DNA of 64,000 nt from Okapia johnstoni (lineage: Eukaryota > Chordata > Mammalia > Artiodactyla > Giraffidae), in contig CM044316.1 in the NCBI GenBank assembly GCA_024291935.2, forward strand, positions 69,642,501-69,706,500. The letters run 5' to 3'. Made by a program: the position numbers and the translations under genes. Below are positions 1 through 10,738 of this stretch, in pieces; the stretch's first letter is position 1, and the number at the start of each line of letters is the position of its first letter. A model generated the notes under the pieces. It searched no databases. It was not told the DNA's origin and saw nothing but the letters and a program-made list of their open reading frames with translations.

Positions 1-1576
1 TCCTTTAGGATGGATTGATTGGATCTCCTTGCAGTCCAAGGGACTCTCAAGAGTCTTCTCCAACACCACAGTTCAAAAGCATCAATTCTGTGGCGCTCAG
101 CTTTCTTCACCGTCCAACTCTCACGTCCATACATGACCACTGGAAAAACCATAGCCTTGACAAGACGGACTATTGTTGGCAAAGTAATGTCTCTGCTTTT
201 AAATATGCTATCTAGGTTGGCCATAACCTTCCTTCCAAGGAGTAAGCGTCTTTTAATTTCATGGCTGCAGTCACCATCAACAGTGATTCTGGAGCCCAAA
301 AAAATAAAGTCTGACACTGTTTCCACTGTTTCCCCGTCTATTTCCCATGAAGTGATGGGACCAGATGCCATGATCTTAGTTTTCTGAACGTTGAGCTTTA
401 AGCCAACTTTTTCACTCTCCTCTTTCACCTTCATCAAGAGGCTCTTTAGTTCTTCTTCACTTTCTGCCATAAGGGTGGTGTCATCCGCATATCTGAGGTT
501 ATTGATATTTCTTCCGGCAATATTGATTCCAGCTTGTGTTTCTTCCAGCCCAGCGTTTCTCATGATGTACTCTGCATAGAAGTTAAATAAGCAGGGTGAC
601 AATATACAGCCTTGACGTACTCCTTTTCCTATTAGGAACCAGTCTGTTCCATGTCCAGTTCTAACTGTTGCTTCCTGACCTGCATACAGGTTTCTCAAAA
701 GACAGGTCAGATGGTCTGGTATTCCCATCTCTTTCAGAATTTTCCACAGTTTATTGTGATCCACACAGTCAAAGGCTTTGGCATAGTCAATAAAGCAGAA
801 ATAGATGTTTTTCTGGAACTCTCTTGCTTTTTCGATGATCCAGCGGATATTGGCAATTTGATCTCTGGTTCCTCTGCCTTTTCTAAAACCAGCTTGAACA
901 TCTGGAAGTTCTCGGTTCATGTATTGCTGAAGCCTAGCTTGGAGAATCTTGAGCATTACTTTACTAGCATGTGAGATGAGTGCAATTGTGCGGTACTTTG
1001 ACATTCTTTGGCATTGCCTTTCTTTGGGATTGGAATGAAAACTGACCTTTTCCAGTCCTGTGGCCACTGCTGAGTTTTCCAAATTTGCTGGCATACTGAG
1101 TGCAGCACTTTCACAGCATCATCTTTGAGGATTTGAAATAGCTCAACTGGAATTCCATCACCTTCACTAGCTTTGTTCGTAGTGATGCTTTCTAAGGCCC
1201 ACTTGACTTCACATTCCAGGATGTCTGGCTCTAGGTGAGTGATCACACCATCGTGATTATCTGGGTTGTGAAGATCTTTTTTGTACAGTTCTTCTGTGTA
1301 TTCTCGCTACCTCTTCTTAATATCTTCTGCTTCTGTTAGGTCCATACCATTTCTGTCCTTTATTGAGCCTATCTTTGCATGAAATGTTCCTTGGTATCTC
1401 TAATTTTCTTGAAGAGATCTCTAGTCTTTCCCATTCTGTTGTTTTCCTCTATTTCTTTGCACTGATCGCTGAGGAAGGCTTTCTTATCTCTCCTTCCTAT
1501 TCTTTGGAACTCTGCATTTAGATGGGAATATCTGTCCTTTTCTCCTTTGCTTTTCGCTTCTCTTCTCTTCTCTTCC
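1..1576 (-). mobile_element. BovB LINE copy 1, main segment (3' end lies outside the window)
   Basis: This is a BovB (RTE-clade) non-LTR retrotransposon read on the minus strand. Its left edge matches a point about 290 bases inside copy 2, so the element continues beyond the window. Minus-strand translation gives the linker region, then a reverse transcriptase with FIDYAKAFDCVDH and, further on, YADD. Several stops and frameshifts make it non-functional. The element does not continue into its endonuclease region in the same orientation: at about 1577 it switches to an inverted endonuclease piece. Confidence 0.93.
450..1246 (-). pseudogene. BovB reverse transcriptase remnant (copy 1)
   Basis: Minus-strand frames spell typical BovB reverse transcriptase segments. 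The N-terminal part carries the NKASEGDGIPVELFQ and DWKRSVFIPIPKKGN blocks. It is followed by FIDYAKAFDCVDH around 755-800, and the catalytic YADD is encoded at 480-491. The reading frame is broken between these blocks, so no full protein can be made. In an intact element the enzyme copies BovB RNA into DNA at a nicked target. Confidence 0.88.
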
Positions 1577-1725
1577 CAGCTAACTGTAATCCAAGTCTAT
1601 GCCCCGACCAGTAACGCCGAAGAAGCTGAAGTTGAACAGTTCTATGAAGACCTACCAGACCTTCTAGAACTAACACCCAAAAAAGATGTCCTTTTCATTA
1701 TAGGGGACTGGAATCTAGGTAGGAG
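1577..1725 (+). mobile_element. Inverted 5' segment of BovB copy 1 (endonuclease part)
   Basis: The plus strand here encodes VIQVYAPTSNAEEAEVEQFYEDL and a following KKDVLFIIGDWN stretch of the BovB apurinic-type endonuclease. The same peptide is on the minus strand in copy 2. It directly abuts the minus-strand linker region of copy 1. About 540 bases of BovB between the two breakpoints, judged from copy 2, are missing. An inverted 5' end next to a 3' part is the pattern left by twin priming. The right edge is fuzzy, between 1715 and 1740. Confidence 0.82.
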
Positions 1726-1739
1726 GACCCAAAAAATCT

Positions 1740-2640
1740 CTAGACCACAGAGAGTCCTGCTTCTTGACATTTCAACAGTAAGAATTAAGTTGTGATTAGC
1801 ATATGAACACTGAATATTTATAGTTAAAATATTAAAATTTGAGAAGCTTTTAATTTTCATCTCATAGAGAACACTGGATGTTCCTTACAGAGCAATCTAT
1901 TATGCTTACACATATAGTACAGTATTATATCAGCCAGACCCAGTGTTTATTATTTTTTAATCACATGATTCAATAATAAAATAGCATCAAATATAGCTAT
2001 ATGTAAGTAGACAGGTCATGATATTATTTTTATAGGAACAGTTAGTGTGTTGTAGGTGAACATTAGCTAGAACTATTCCTTGTTGATTATTAGTTTCTTG
2101 AAGATTATTTCTGCTTCTATGTTGAATATATTTTATATTTCTTCTTGCTCTTTTGGATTCATATTCTCATGTAATTTGTTAAAGTTCTTCCATAACGGTG
2201 TTGTTTTGCTTTTCATCCCTAATCTTTTATATTTTTTCTCCCATTTTTTAAAAAATCAGGCTAGAAAGAGATACATTTATTTTTTTCTTTCAAGCTTTCT
2301 ATTTGTCCTAATAATTTTTTTCTAGATTTCTTCTTTTTCATAAAGTTATTTTCATAATTCTCTCATCTTAATATTTGGAATTTATTTTGTTCTTCTAGCA
2401 TTTTAAGATGGGTATTGTATCTAGAAAGAACCTTCTTTTTAGTAAGAGTAAATATGTTTACAAGGTGCCATAGGATTTGATACACAATTTGTCCTCGTCA
2501 TTCCTTTCTAAAGAGTCTCAGCTACCTGGACTCTCAAAATAAAATGGACTCCTAATGCTGCCATTTTTTACTTTAGTACGAGTAAATGCTTTAGAAAACA
2601 AACAAAAAACACGCCAGTTTTTGGTTAATTCTTTATAGTG
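1740..2640. other. AT-rich stretch with no recognised element
   Basis: This stretch is AT-rich and unique-looking. It contains runs of T and A but no repeat family or coding signal that I recognise. The 81-codon plus-strand frame near 2080 has a low-complexity Phe/Ser/Leu-rich translation and looks like chance. Confidence 0.5.
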
Positions 2641-2651
2641 TCCAAGGTGAA

Positions 2652-2655
<4 letters not shown>

Positions 2656-2689
<34 letters not shown>
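2656..2689. repeat. (TA)n microsatellite
   Basis: An almost pure TA dinucleotide run of about 34 bases lies just outside the 3' end of BovB copy 2. It is probably length-polymorphic. Confidence 0.95.
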
Positions 2690-2698
<9 letters not shown>

Positions 2699-3429
2699 TA
2701 TATTAATTCATCATATATGTATGTAAATATCAGTTCAGTTCAGTTCAGTCACTCAGTCGTGTCCAACTCTTTGTGGCCCCGTGGACTGAAGCACACCAGG
2801 CTTCCCCCTCCATCACCAAATTGTGGAGCTTACTCAAACTCCTGTTCATCGAGTTGGTGATGCCATCCAACCATCTCATCCTCTGTCGTCCCCTTCTTCA
2901 CCTGCCTCCAATTTTTCCCAGCATCAGGGTCTCTTCCAGTGAGTCAGTTCTTCGCGTCAGGTGGCCAAAGTATTGGAGTTTCAGCTTCAAGCATCAGTCC
3001 TTCCAGTGAATATTCAGAGTTGATTTACTTTAGGATTGACTGGTTGGATCTCCTTTCAGTTCAAGGGACTCTCAAGAATCTTTTCTAACACTATAGTTCA
3101 AAAGCAGCAATTCTTCAGTGCTCAGCTTTCTTTATAGCCCAACTCTCACATCCATACATGATTACTGGAAAAAACATAGCTTTGACTAGACCTTTGTTGG
3201 CAAAGTAATGCCTCTGCCTTTTAATATGCTGTCTAGGTTGATCATAGCTTTTCTTCCAAGGAGTATCTTCTAATTTCATGGCTGCACTGATTTTTTAGAG
3301 CCCCAGAAAATAAAATCTCTCACTGTTTCCATTGTTTCTCCATATCTTTGCCATGAAGTGATGAGACCGGATGCCATGATCTTAGTTTTCAGAATGAGTT
3401 TAGGAACTAAAAAATGTTAGTTTTAGTTG

Positions 3430-4250
3430 AGCCTTAAGCCAACTTTTTCACTCTCCTCTTTCGCTTTCCTCAAGAGGCTCTTTAGATTTTCTTCGCCTTT
3501 TGCCATAAGGGTGGTGTCATCTGCATATCTGAGATTATTGATATTTTCCCCAGCAATCTTGATTCCAACTTGTGCTTCAACTAGCCCAGCATTTCACATG
3601 ATGTACTCTGCATATAAGTTAAATAAGCAATGTGACACTGTATAGCCTTGGCATACTCCTTTCCCATTTTGGAACCAGTCTGTTGTTCTATGTCCAGTTC
3701 TAACTGTTGCTTCCTGGCCTGTATACAGATTTCTCTGGAGGCAGGTCAGGTGGTCTGGTATTCTCATCTCTTGAAGAATTTTCCATGGTTTGTTGTGATC
3801 CACACAGTCAAAGGCTTTGGCATAGTCAATAAAGCAGAAGTAGATGTTTTTCTGGAACTCTTGCTTTTTCGATGACCAGTGGATGTTGACAATTTGATCT
3901 CTGTTTCCACTCTTGAACATCTGAAAGTTCAGAGTTTGTGTACTGTTGATGCCTGGCTTGGAGAGTTTTGAGCATTATTTTGCTAGCATGTGAAATGAGT
4001 GCAGTTGTGCGATAGTTTGAACATTCTTCGGCATTGCCTTTCTTTACGATGTGAATCAAAACTGACCTTTTCCAGTCCTGTGGCCACTGCTGAGTTTTTC
4101 AAATTTGCTGGCATATTGAGTGCAGCACTTTCACAGAATCATCTTTCAGGATTTGAAATAGCTCAACTGGAATTCCATCCCCTCTACTAGCTTTGTTCGT
4201 AGTGATGCTTCCTAAGGCCCACTTGACTTCTCATTCCAGGATGTCTAGCT
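3430..4250 (-). pseudogene. BovB reverse transcriptase remnant (copy 2)
   Basis: Minus-strand translation gives FIDYAKAFDCVDH, then GVCQG where BovB-type enzymes usually have GVRQG, then LYAEYIM. The catalytic YADD is encoded at 3516-3527, followed by TTLMA, in another frame. The longest surviving frame is 108 codons. The catalytic motif is still readable but the protein is broken. Confidence 0.88.
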
Positions 4251-4262
4251 CTAGATGAGTGA

Positions 4263-4598
4263 TCACACTATCATGGTTATCTGGGTCATTAAGATCTTTT
4301 TTGTATAGTTTTCTGTGTGTTCTTGCCACCTCTTCTTAATATCTTCTCCTTCTGTTAAGTCCCTACGATTTCTGTCCTTTATTGTGCTCATCTTTGCATG
4401 AAATATTCCTTTGCTATCTCTAATTTTCTTGAAGAGATCTCTAGTCTTTCCCATTCTATTGTTTTCCTCTATCTCTTTGCATTGATCATTGAGGAAGGCT
4501 TTCTTATCTCTTCTTGCTATTCTTTGGAACTCTGCATTCAAATGGGAATGTCTTTCCTTTTCTTCTTTGCCTTTAGCTTCTCTTCTTTTCTCAGCCAT
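4263..4598 (-). pseudogene. BovB linker region remnant (copy 2)
   Basis: A 111-codon frame is rich in Lys, Arg and Glu and contains RIARRDKKAFLNDQCKEIEE and DLFKKIRDSKG. This is the charged connector between endonuclease and reverse transcriptase in BovB. The equivalent segment of copy 1, near 1270-1576, is where its inversion junction falls. Confidence 0.85.
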
Positions 4599-4948
4599 AT
4601 GTAGGCCTCCTCAGACAACCACTTTGCCTTTTTGCATTTCTTTTTCTTGGGGATGGTCTTGATCACAGCCTCCTATACAATGTCACAAACCTCTGTCCAT
4701 AGTTCTTCAGGCACTCTGTCTATCAGATCTAATCCCTTGAATCTATTTGTCACTTCCACTGTATAATTATAAGGGATTTGATTTAGGTCATACCTGAATG
4801 GTCTGGTGGTTTTCCCTGTCTTCAGTTTAAGTCTGAATTTGGCAATAAAGAGTTTATGATCTGAGCTATAATCAGCTCCCGGTCTTGTTTTTCCTGACTG
4901 TATAGAGCTTCTCCATCTTTGGCTGCAAAAAATATAATCAGTCTGATT

Positions 4949-5513
4949 TCAGTATTGACCATTTCGTGATGTCCATGTATAGAGTCTTCTCTTGTGTTGT
5001 TGGGAAAGTGTGTTTTCTGTGACCAGTGCATTCTCTTGGCAGAACTCTATTACCCTTTGCCCTGCTTCATTCTGTATTCCAAGGCCAAATTTGCCTGTTA
5101 CTCCAGGTATCTCTTGACTTCCTACTTTTGCATTCCAATCCTCTATAATGAAAAGAACATCTTTTTTGGGTGTTAGTTCTAGTAGGTCTTGTAGGTCTTC
5201 ATAGAACTGTTCAACTTCAGCTTCTTCAGCATTACTGATCAGGGCATAGACTTGGATTACTGTGAAATTGAATGGTTTGCCCTGGAAACGAACAGATTTT
5301 GAGATTTCATCCAAGTACTGCATTTCAGACTCTCTTGTTTACTATGAGGACTACTCCATTTCTTCTAAGGGATTCTTGTCCACAGTAGTAGATATAATGG
5401 TCATCTGCGTTAAATTCACCCATTCCAGTCCATTTTATTTCACTGATTCCTAAGATGTCGATGTTCACTCTTGACATCTCCTGTTTGACCTCTTCCAATT
5501 TGCCTTGATTCAT
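4949..5513 (-). pseudogene. BovB endonuclease remnant (copy 2)
   Basis: Two consecutive minus-strand frames cover an AP-endonuclease-type domain. The first (5325-5513) reads NIDILGISEIKWTGMG. The second (4949-5323) reads VIQVYALISNAEEAEVEQF, then FIIEDWNAKVGSQE, and ends near LYTWTSRNGQY. The domain normally nicks target DNA to start reverse transcription. Stops and a frame change separate the parts. Against copy 1 it reads ALIS for APTS and EDWN for GDWN. Confidence 0.87.
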
Positions 5514-5689
5514 GGACCTAACATTCCAGGTTCCTATGTAATATTGCTCTTTACAGCATCGGACTTATTTCCGTCACCAGTCCCATCCACAGCTGGGTGG
5601 TGTTTTTGCTTTGTCTCCATCTCTTCATTCTTTCTGCAGTTATTTCCTCGCCGTTCTCCAGTAGCATAGCGAGCACCTACTGACCTGGT

Positions 5690-5815
5690 AGGTATATGTG
5701 TGTATAACCATACACATGTATAAACTACATACTTATACAAAGGGTGTCTAAAATATGTAAAAATGTGCATGTGTGTGTTTATCACACACAGATACACACA
5801 TATAGAGAAGCTTGA
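5690..5815. repeat. TG/CA-rich low-complexity tract
   Basis: Interrupted TATGTGTG and ACACACAG patches lie just beyond the truncated 5' end of BovB copy 2. They are too impure to be one microsatellite. Confidence 0.6.
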
Positions 5816-6290
5816 AAAAGAAGAAAAGTCACTTGTAATTTGACACCAGAAATAACTGTGGTTAATATTTTCGTGCATATTTTTACAGTCTGTGTGCTGT
5901 GTGTATATGTGTGTATGAAATGTGACAATTTGTACAAATTGTCATCATGGCTTCTTTTTCCCCAGTAAATCTGTTATAAACTTTCCGTATGATATTGAAT
6001 ATATTCTTCAATAGATAAAGCTTTCATAGAACTTTTGTAACATGAGACCTTTCCTCTATTTTCTTTCAATGGATGTTTAACGTTTTATTTTAGAAGCAAT
6101 AAAGGATAAGATGGTGAATAAAATCCTTGAAGCTAAATTCCTGTGCATATCACTAATTCTTCTCCTAGAATAAATTCCTAGAAGATTGAGTACATACATG
6201 GTTATGTAAAATGGTAATCCTTTTCAACCAGTTGCTTTATAGGAAGGTTTACCCTCTCACCAGGACTGAGTTCAAATGACCTGACACACA
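5815..6290 (-). mobile_element. Old mammalian L1 fragment (3' region), antisense
   Basis: Diverged text resembles the antisense 3' region of old mammalian L1 elements, including the AATAAATTCCTAGAAG block near 6170-6185. It is recognised by eye, so both the family and the limits are uncertain. Confidence 0.5.
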
Positions 6291-6661
6291 CAGTGTGCTT
6301 AGAAGTCCTGAAAATTACCTTGATATTTTTTTTATTTATTGATGAAAATATTTTTATTTATTTGAATACTGAGGCTGAGAAACGAGTCATGTGTTGTCTA
6401 TTTGCATTTCTTATTTCTTTATTTATATGTTCTTTCCAGATGAGAAGATGTTAGGATTGTTCTCATTTTTCTGCTTGTGCTAACTTTTGCAAGGCCTAGA
6501 GTGATGCCAGAGGGAGTCGTGTTGTGCTTTGTTATTTCTGCAGACAGTTTAAAATGTTCATTTACAGGTGGGAAAATCATTTGGCTACATTCTCAAAATC
6601 ATATGACTTATTTTCTATAGAATAGAAATTAGAAATATGTAAAAATAGAAATACATATATA

Positions 6662-6739
6662 TTGAGTTGGCCAAAAGTTCAGTCAAATTTATTTGTAAAA
6701 TGTTATAGAAAAACCCAAACATTCTTTTTGGCCAACTCA
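6662..6739. mobile_element. Palindromic mariner MITE, copy 1
   Basis: About 78 bases have inverted ends: TTGAGTTGGCCAAAAG on the left and CTTTTTGGCCAACTCA on the right. They also share an inner inverted AAACCC/TTT core. This matches the short non-autonomous mariner derivative common in ruminants. A TA precedes the left end, as expected for mariner insertion; the right TA has been lost. Confidence 0.85.
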
Positions 6740-6759
6740 GCCACACACACCCCCACACA

Positions 6760-7445
6760 CACTTAATCTATCAGGCTTGAGAGCTAGAAAATCATTTTTT
6801 AAATAGTTTCATTAACCAAAGAAGAAAAGTTAGCTCTGAGTAAGTTAAGGAATTTTTTTTCTAATCGAATATTTCAGCTGTTGTTCAGAATGCAGGACTT
6901 TTATTTCAGATTGTTAATTTATAACAAACCAAAGATAGAATTGCATTCCACATGATGAAAGGAAGTTCACATCTGCTAAGACAATCTGCAAAGCACCTTG
7001 AGGAGATAGAATCAACTAAATGATGCATTAAATATTCTTAAAACTTCCTCCATCTCTGGTGCTTTTGATTCAGTGAGGATAGTAATCATAAACACAGTGG
7101 TATTCCAGCTATTGGTATTTTTACAAAATAGGTAGTTTTGCATGTGAGATAAATATCTCCGCACATAAAGAAATACTCTGAAAATAATCATGGGGAAGCA
7201 ATTACTATTATAATAAGCATATGGCTTTGCTAATATAGAGAGTTGCTTAATAATTGATGTTGTAGGGAAAAAAAGAGTAGAAAATGTTCTGTGTTGTGGG
7301 ACATCCCCTAGTATATTCAGAATGGAAAAGACCCCAGTGAACTGCAGAATAATTAAGAGAATACAGGCTGCCATCCACTTCCGCTGATACACATTTATGG
7401 CTACAAACAACAAGGCACATTGGGAAGGCAGGAAGTATACAAATC
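6760..7445. other. Stretch with no recognised element
   Basis: This is AT-rich, apparently unique DNA. A minus-strand frame of 133 codons (7012-7413) lacks domain features, and its hydrophobic translation looks like chance. I see no splice-flanked exon. Confidence 0.45.
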
Positions 7446-7449
7446 AACT

Positions 7450-7775
7450 TAATCTGTCCCTCTGTGGTATTTCAGGCCCTCCACAACATAGTCCAATTTT
7501 ATGTTCTTAGCCCTTGCTCCCACTTCTCTAAATATATGTTCAGCTCCAGCCCAACTGGACTCTATTTTTTCCCCAGCGCATACAGTTTCCTCCAGTGCCG
7601 TGTTTGTCCTGTACCCTTTGCTTTCATTGTTATCCCCAAACCTGCCAATCTATCATGTTTCTGTACATCATCAAAGAATTATTTAAGATGCCAAGTCCTC
7701 TGTGAAACTATTTTGGTCTCTTTAACTATAAATGAATTTCTACTCCTTTGAATTCTTTAGCATTTTATTTATCCA
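7450..7775 (+). mobile_element. L2 LINE fragment, sense
   Basis: The text follows the L2 3' region: a CAGGCCCTCCACAACAT block, then TGCTCCCACTTCTCT, a CAGCCCAACTGGACT block and a downstream T-rich part. It is strongly diverged. The plus-strand frames here come from L2 non-coding sequence. Confidence 0.6.
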
Positions 7776-7849
7776 TTTGTTTTGGAACTAAGGGGAAATG
7801 GTGTAGACGTCATTAAGATAGAGAAGTAAATTATTTGAGATGCATTTTG

Positions 7850-8250
7850 GAACTAGAATGTGTAGAACTTGATACTGATTTGAATGTAGGTGCTGATGAA
7901 AATAGAGCTATCGAGAATCGCTGACTTTAGTGATTGAAGGAATTCCTGATTACTAAAATGGGGGATATTTGGAAAGGATGGGATTTGGGGGGCTGAAACA
8001 GAGTTTCATTTTGGACATTGTTAAGTAACATAAGACATCCAAATAGAAAGGTACCATGATATAATTATTAAAAAATGAAACTTAGAGGGGAGTGCCAAAC
8101 TGGAGACCTCAGTTTGAAATTCAACAGCATGACGGTCATCTCTTTATATCCATGGAAGAGCTCATACAAGGAAAAAGCAGAGAAGGAAGAAGAAAGAGCC
8201 AGGAGCAAACTCTGAATAGCACTTATATATTGGGTAGAGGAGAAGGATCA
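7850..8250 (-). mobile_element. L2 LINE fragment, antisense
   Basis: The block around 8000-8055 (TTTCATTTTGGACATTG, then AAGACATCCAAATAG) matches an upstream part of L2 read in antisense. The same block recurs at about 16320-16400 within another L2 copy. Limits are approximate. Confidence 0.5.
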
Positions 8251-8594
8251 CTCAGACTGAAATCATACTGGCTTACAGATAGTAGTTCTGTATTCATTCA
8301 TGCTTCTTTGATTTTCATTGAATCAAATGACTTCCAGTTTAGCATGGCAACAGAATCTCTCAATCTAAATTCTCTTTGTCTTTCCTATGTATAACTCTGC
8401 TATTTCAATCAAAGGAGACAAACTTGAGTTACTCATTACATAGAAAGAGAAAAATATATTAATTTTAAAAGGGACAGTGGACCAGACTAGGAACATAAGT
8501 AAATGAGATGGGCTTCTCGAATGATTGGTTAACTGGTCTCCAGGACAATTTCAAAATATGTAGAGTAACGAGTGACAACAATGTTTAACTGTCA

Positions 8595-9442
8595 ACTTTT
8601 ACTTCATTCAAAATACTTGTTGACCACCTAACATGTATTATGCTTAGTACATAATCAATGAACAAGCTAGAAAAAGATTCCTACCCTCTTGGAAGTCAAA
8701 TTCTACTTGAGAGATAGACAATAAAAAATGAATAGAGGAAGAAAGGAAAGCAAGCAGGGGAGAGGGATGGAGGGAAGACAGAAAGAGGAAAGAAGGAAGG
8801 AAAGAATAAAACTATACTAGAATGTGATAAATACTGTAGAAAAAAAGAAAAGTGGAGAATAAAGATAGTTGCAAGTATTATACATGCTTATGGTTTTATG
8901 GTATTAAATGGGTGTGTGTCTGGGGTGCTGGAAAAGGCTTTATTGAAAAGCTAATATTCAAACAAACAAAACTTAAAAGGAGACAAGGAAATTAGCTGTG
9001 AAATGGAATTGACTATGCAGATTTCTGGGGCTGTGGCATCCCAGGCAGATGGAAGAGAGTGCAAAGACTTTAATGCAGGATTATTCCTGGTGTATTCAAG
9101 AAAGTCAGTGTGATTGCAGCAGAATGCAAATTGGGAAGAATAAAAAGACATAAGGATAGAGAGGTAAAAGTGGAGCTAGGTAATGTAGGGCACCATAGAT
9201 AATTTAAAAATCGTGGTCTTTATTCTGAGGGAAACTCATATCCATGCTGAGTCTTGAGCATAGGAATGTCACTATCTGACTTCCAATTTAAAAATATCAC
9301 TTTGGCTATTATGTTTAAAATAATGTGAATGAGGCAAGAGTAGAGAGATCATTTAGGAGGTTATTGCAGTAACCAGGCAAGAGATAATGGTGTCTAAGAT
9401 CAATGACAATGGAGATAAACAGTCTGATTGTCAGTATATTTT
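8595..9442 (-). mobile_element. L2 LINE, antisense, part 1 (3' end side)
   Basis: The L2 3' end begins near 8600 in antisense. It proceeds through blocks recognisable as GCATCCCAGGCAGATGG, GTAGGGCACCATAG, ATGTCACTATCTGACTT and TTATTGCAGTAACCAGGC. At 9443 it is interrupted by an L1 and resumes on the far side at 11637. A purine-rich patch at 8728-8808 interrupts the match. Confidence 0.75.
8728..8808. repeat. Purine-rich low-complexity tract
   Basis: This is a run dominated by GGAA, GAAA and GGGA on the plus strand, with few pyrimidines. It lies inside the antisense L2. Confidence 0.85.
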
Positions 9443-9451
9443 GAAGGTAAA
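9443..9451. repeat. Candidate target-site duplication (left) of the inverted L1
   Basis: GAAGGTAAA occurs here and again at 11637-11645, bracketing the L1. The L2 text runs into the left copy and continues from the right copy, which supports a true duplication even though it is short. Confidence 0.6.
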
Positions 9452-10738
9452 ATAGCAGTATTTCTAGGGATATTGACCAATACATTTTTGAAAAAGAGAT
9501 GTCACAGATGATTCTCAGGTCCTTTGCCTATTTTCTAATCAAGCCATCTGTCTTTTGGTGTAGTGAGTTCTAGGAGTTCTTTATATATTTTAGACATTAA
9601 ATATTATTTGCAAATATTATCTCCCATTCCACAGATTGTTTTTAAATCTGTTGATAGTTCTTTTGCTGTGCAGAAGTTTTTTAGTTTGATTTAGTCTCAG
9701 TTGTCTAGTTTAGCTTTTGCTGCCTGTGCTTTTGTTATCAAAAGCAGATACTAATGTCATGATGTTTTCTTCTAGTAATTTTACAGTTTCAGATCCTGTA
9801 TTTAAATCTTTAAGATTTTGAGTTGAATTTTGTGTATGGTACAAGTGTTCAGTTTCATTCTTTTGCATGTGAATAGTTTACCCAACACTATTTGTTGAAG
9901 AGACTGTAGTTCCCCCATTGTGTATTTTTGGCACTATTGTCAAATATCAGTTGATGGTATTTGCGTAAGTTTATTTCTGAGTCCTCTGTTCTGTCCCATT
10001 TGGCTCTATGACTGTCTTTATACAAGTATCATGCTGTTTTAATTGCTGTAGCTTTATACTATATTTTGAAATCAGGAAATGCGATACCTTCAGCTTTGTT
10101 CTTTTTCTCAGGATAGCTTTGGCTGTTTGTTATCCTTTGTGGTTCCATATGAATTCTAGGATTGTTTCTTCTATTTTGTAAAAAAAAAAAAAATGTCATT
10201 GGAATTTTTGAGTGGGACTGCATTAAGCTTGCATATTGCTTTGGGTAATATGGACATTTTAACAACATTAAGTCTCAGTCCATGAACAGGAGCTGTCTTG
10301 CTATTTGTGTCTTCCTTCAATTCTTTCATCAAAATCTTATAGTTTTCAGCATACAAATCTTTTACCTCCTTTTTAATCCCTGAGTATTTTACTCTTTTTG
10401 ATGCCATTATAAATGTAATTACTTAATTCCCTTTTTCAAATTGCTTACTATTAGTGTATAGAAATGCAACTAGTTTTATAAGTTGATTTTGTGCCCTACA
10501 ATGTTACTGAGTTTATTTTTAATTTATACCTGTTTTTTATAGAGTCTTTAAGATTTTCTACATGTAAGGTCATATCATCAACAAACAGATTATTTTGCTT
10601 CTACCTTTTCATCCTAGATGCCTTTGTTTCTTTTTCTTGCTAATTGCTCTGTCTACCACTTTCAGTAATATGTAAGAGGAAGTGGTGAGAGTGGGCATTT
10701 CTGCTTTGTTCCTAATCTTAGAATAAAAGCTTTTGGTT
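9452..10738 (-). mobile_element. L1 LINE, inverted 5' segment (ORF2 part)
   Basis: Antisense L1 ORF2: minus-strand translation gives KKEVKDLYAENYKILMKELKEDTN, VKMSILPKAICKLNAVPLK and KNKAEGIAFPDFKI, all typical of the C-terminal half of L1 ORF2. At 10738 the element flips to sense. The outer left end corresponds to ORF2 text next to where the sense part starts, so the two parts are contiguous in L1 RNA. That is the twin-priming arrangement. Confidence 0.88.

Larger units (their letters stand above)
2731..5689 (-). mobile_element. BovB LINE copy 2, nearly full length
   Basis: About 2.96 kb of BovB lies on the minus strand, against a usual length of about 3.2 kb. Its 3' end is the CAGTTCAGTTCAGT-type tail at the left edge, the reverse complement of the usual ACTGAACTGA end. 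The 5' end is truncated after the region reading GCACCTACTGACCTGG. Endonuclease, linker and reverse transcriptase are present in order but broken by stops, frameshifts and a small insertion at about 3396-3425. The flanks TATATGTATGTAAA (left) and TATATGTGTGTATA (right) agree at 12 of 14 positions. They may be a decayed target duplication, but both are low-complexity. Confidence 0.95.

Noticed and set aside
15..579. Plus-strand open frames at the left end
   Set aside because: They lie antisense to the BovB reverse transcriptase; the minus strand carries the recognisable YADD and FIDYAKAF motifs.
4900..5700. Endogenous retrovirus remains
   Set aside because: The endonuclease and reverse transcriptase motifs are of the RTE/BovB LINE type; I saw no LTR, gag or envelope text anywhere in the window.
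7012..7413. 133-codon minus-strand frame, the second longest in the window
   Set aside because: A hydrophobic, Phe/Ile-rich translation typical of AT-rich chance frames; no family resemblance and no neighbouring exon signal.
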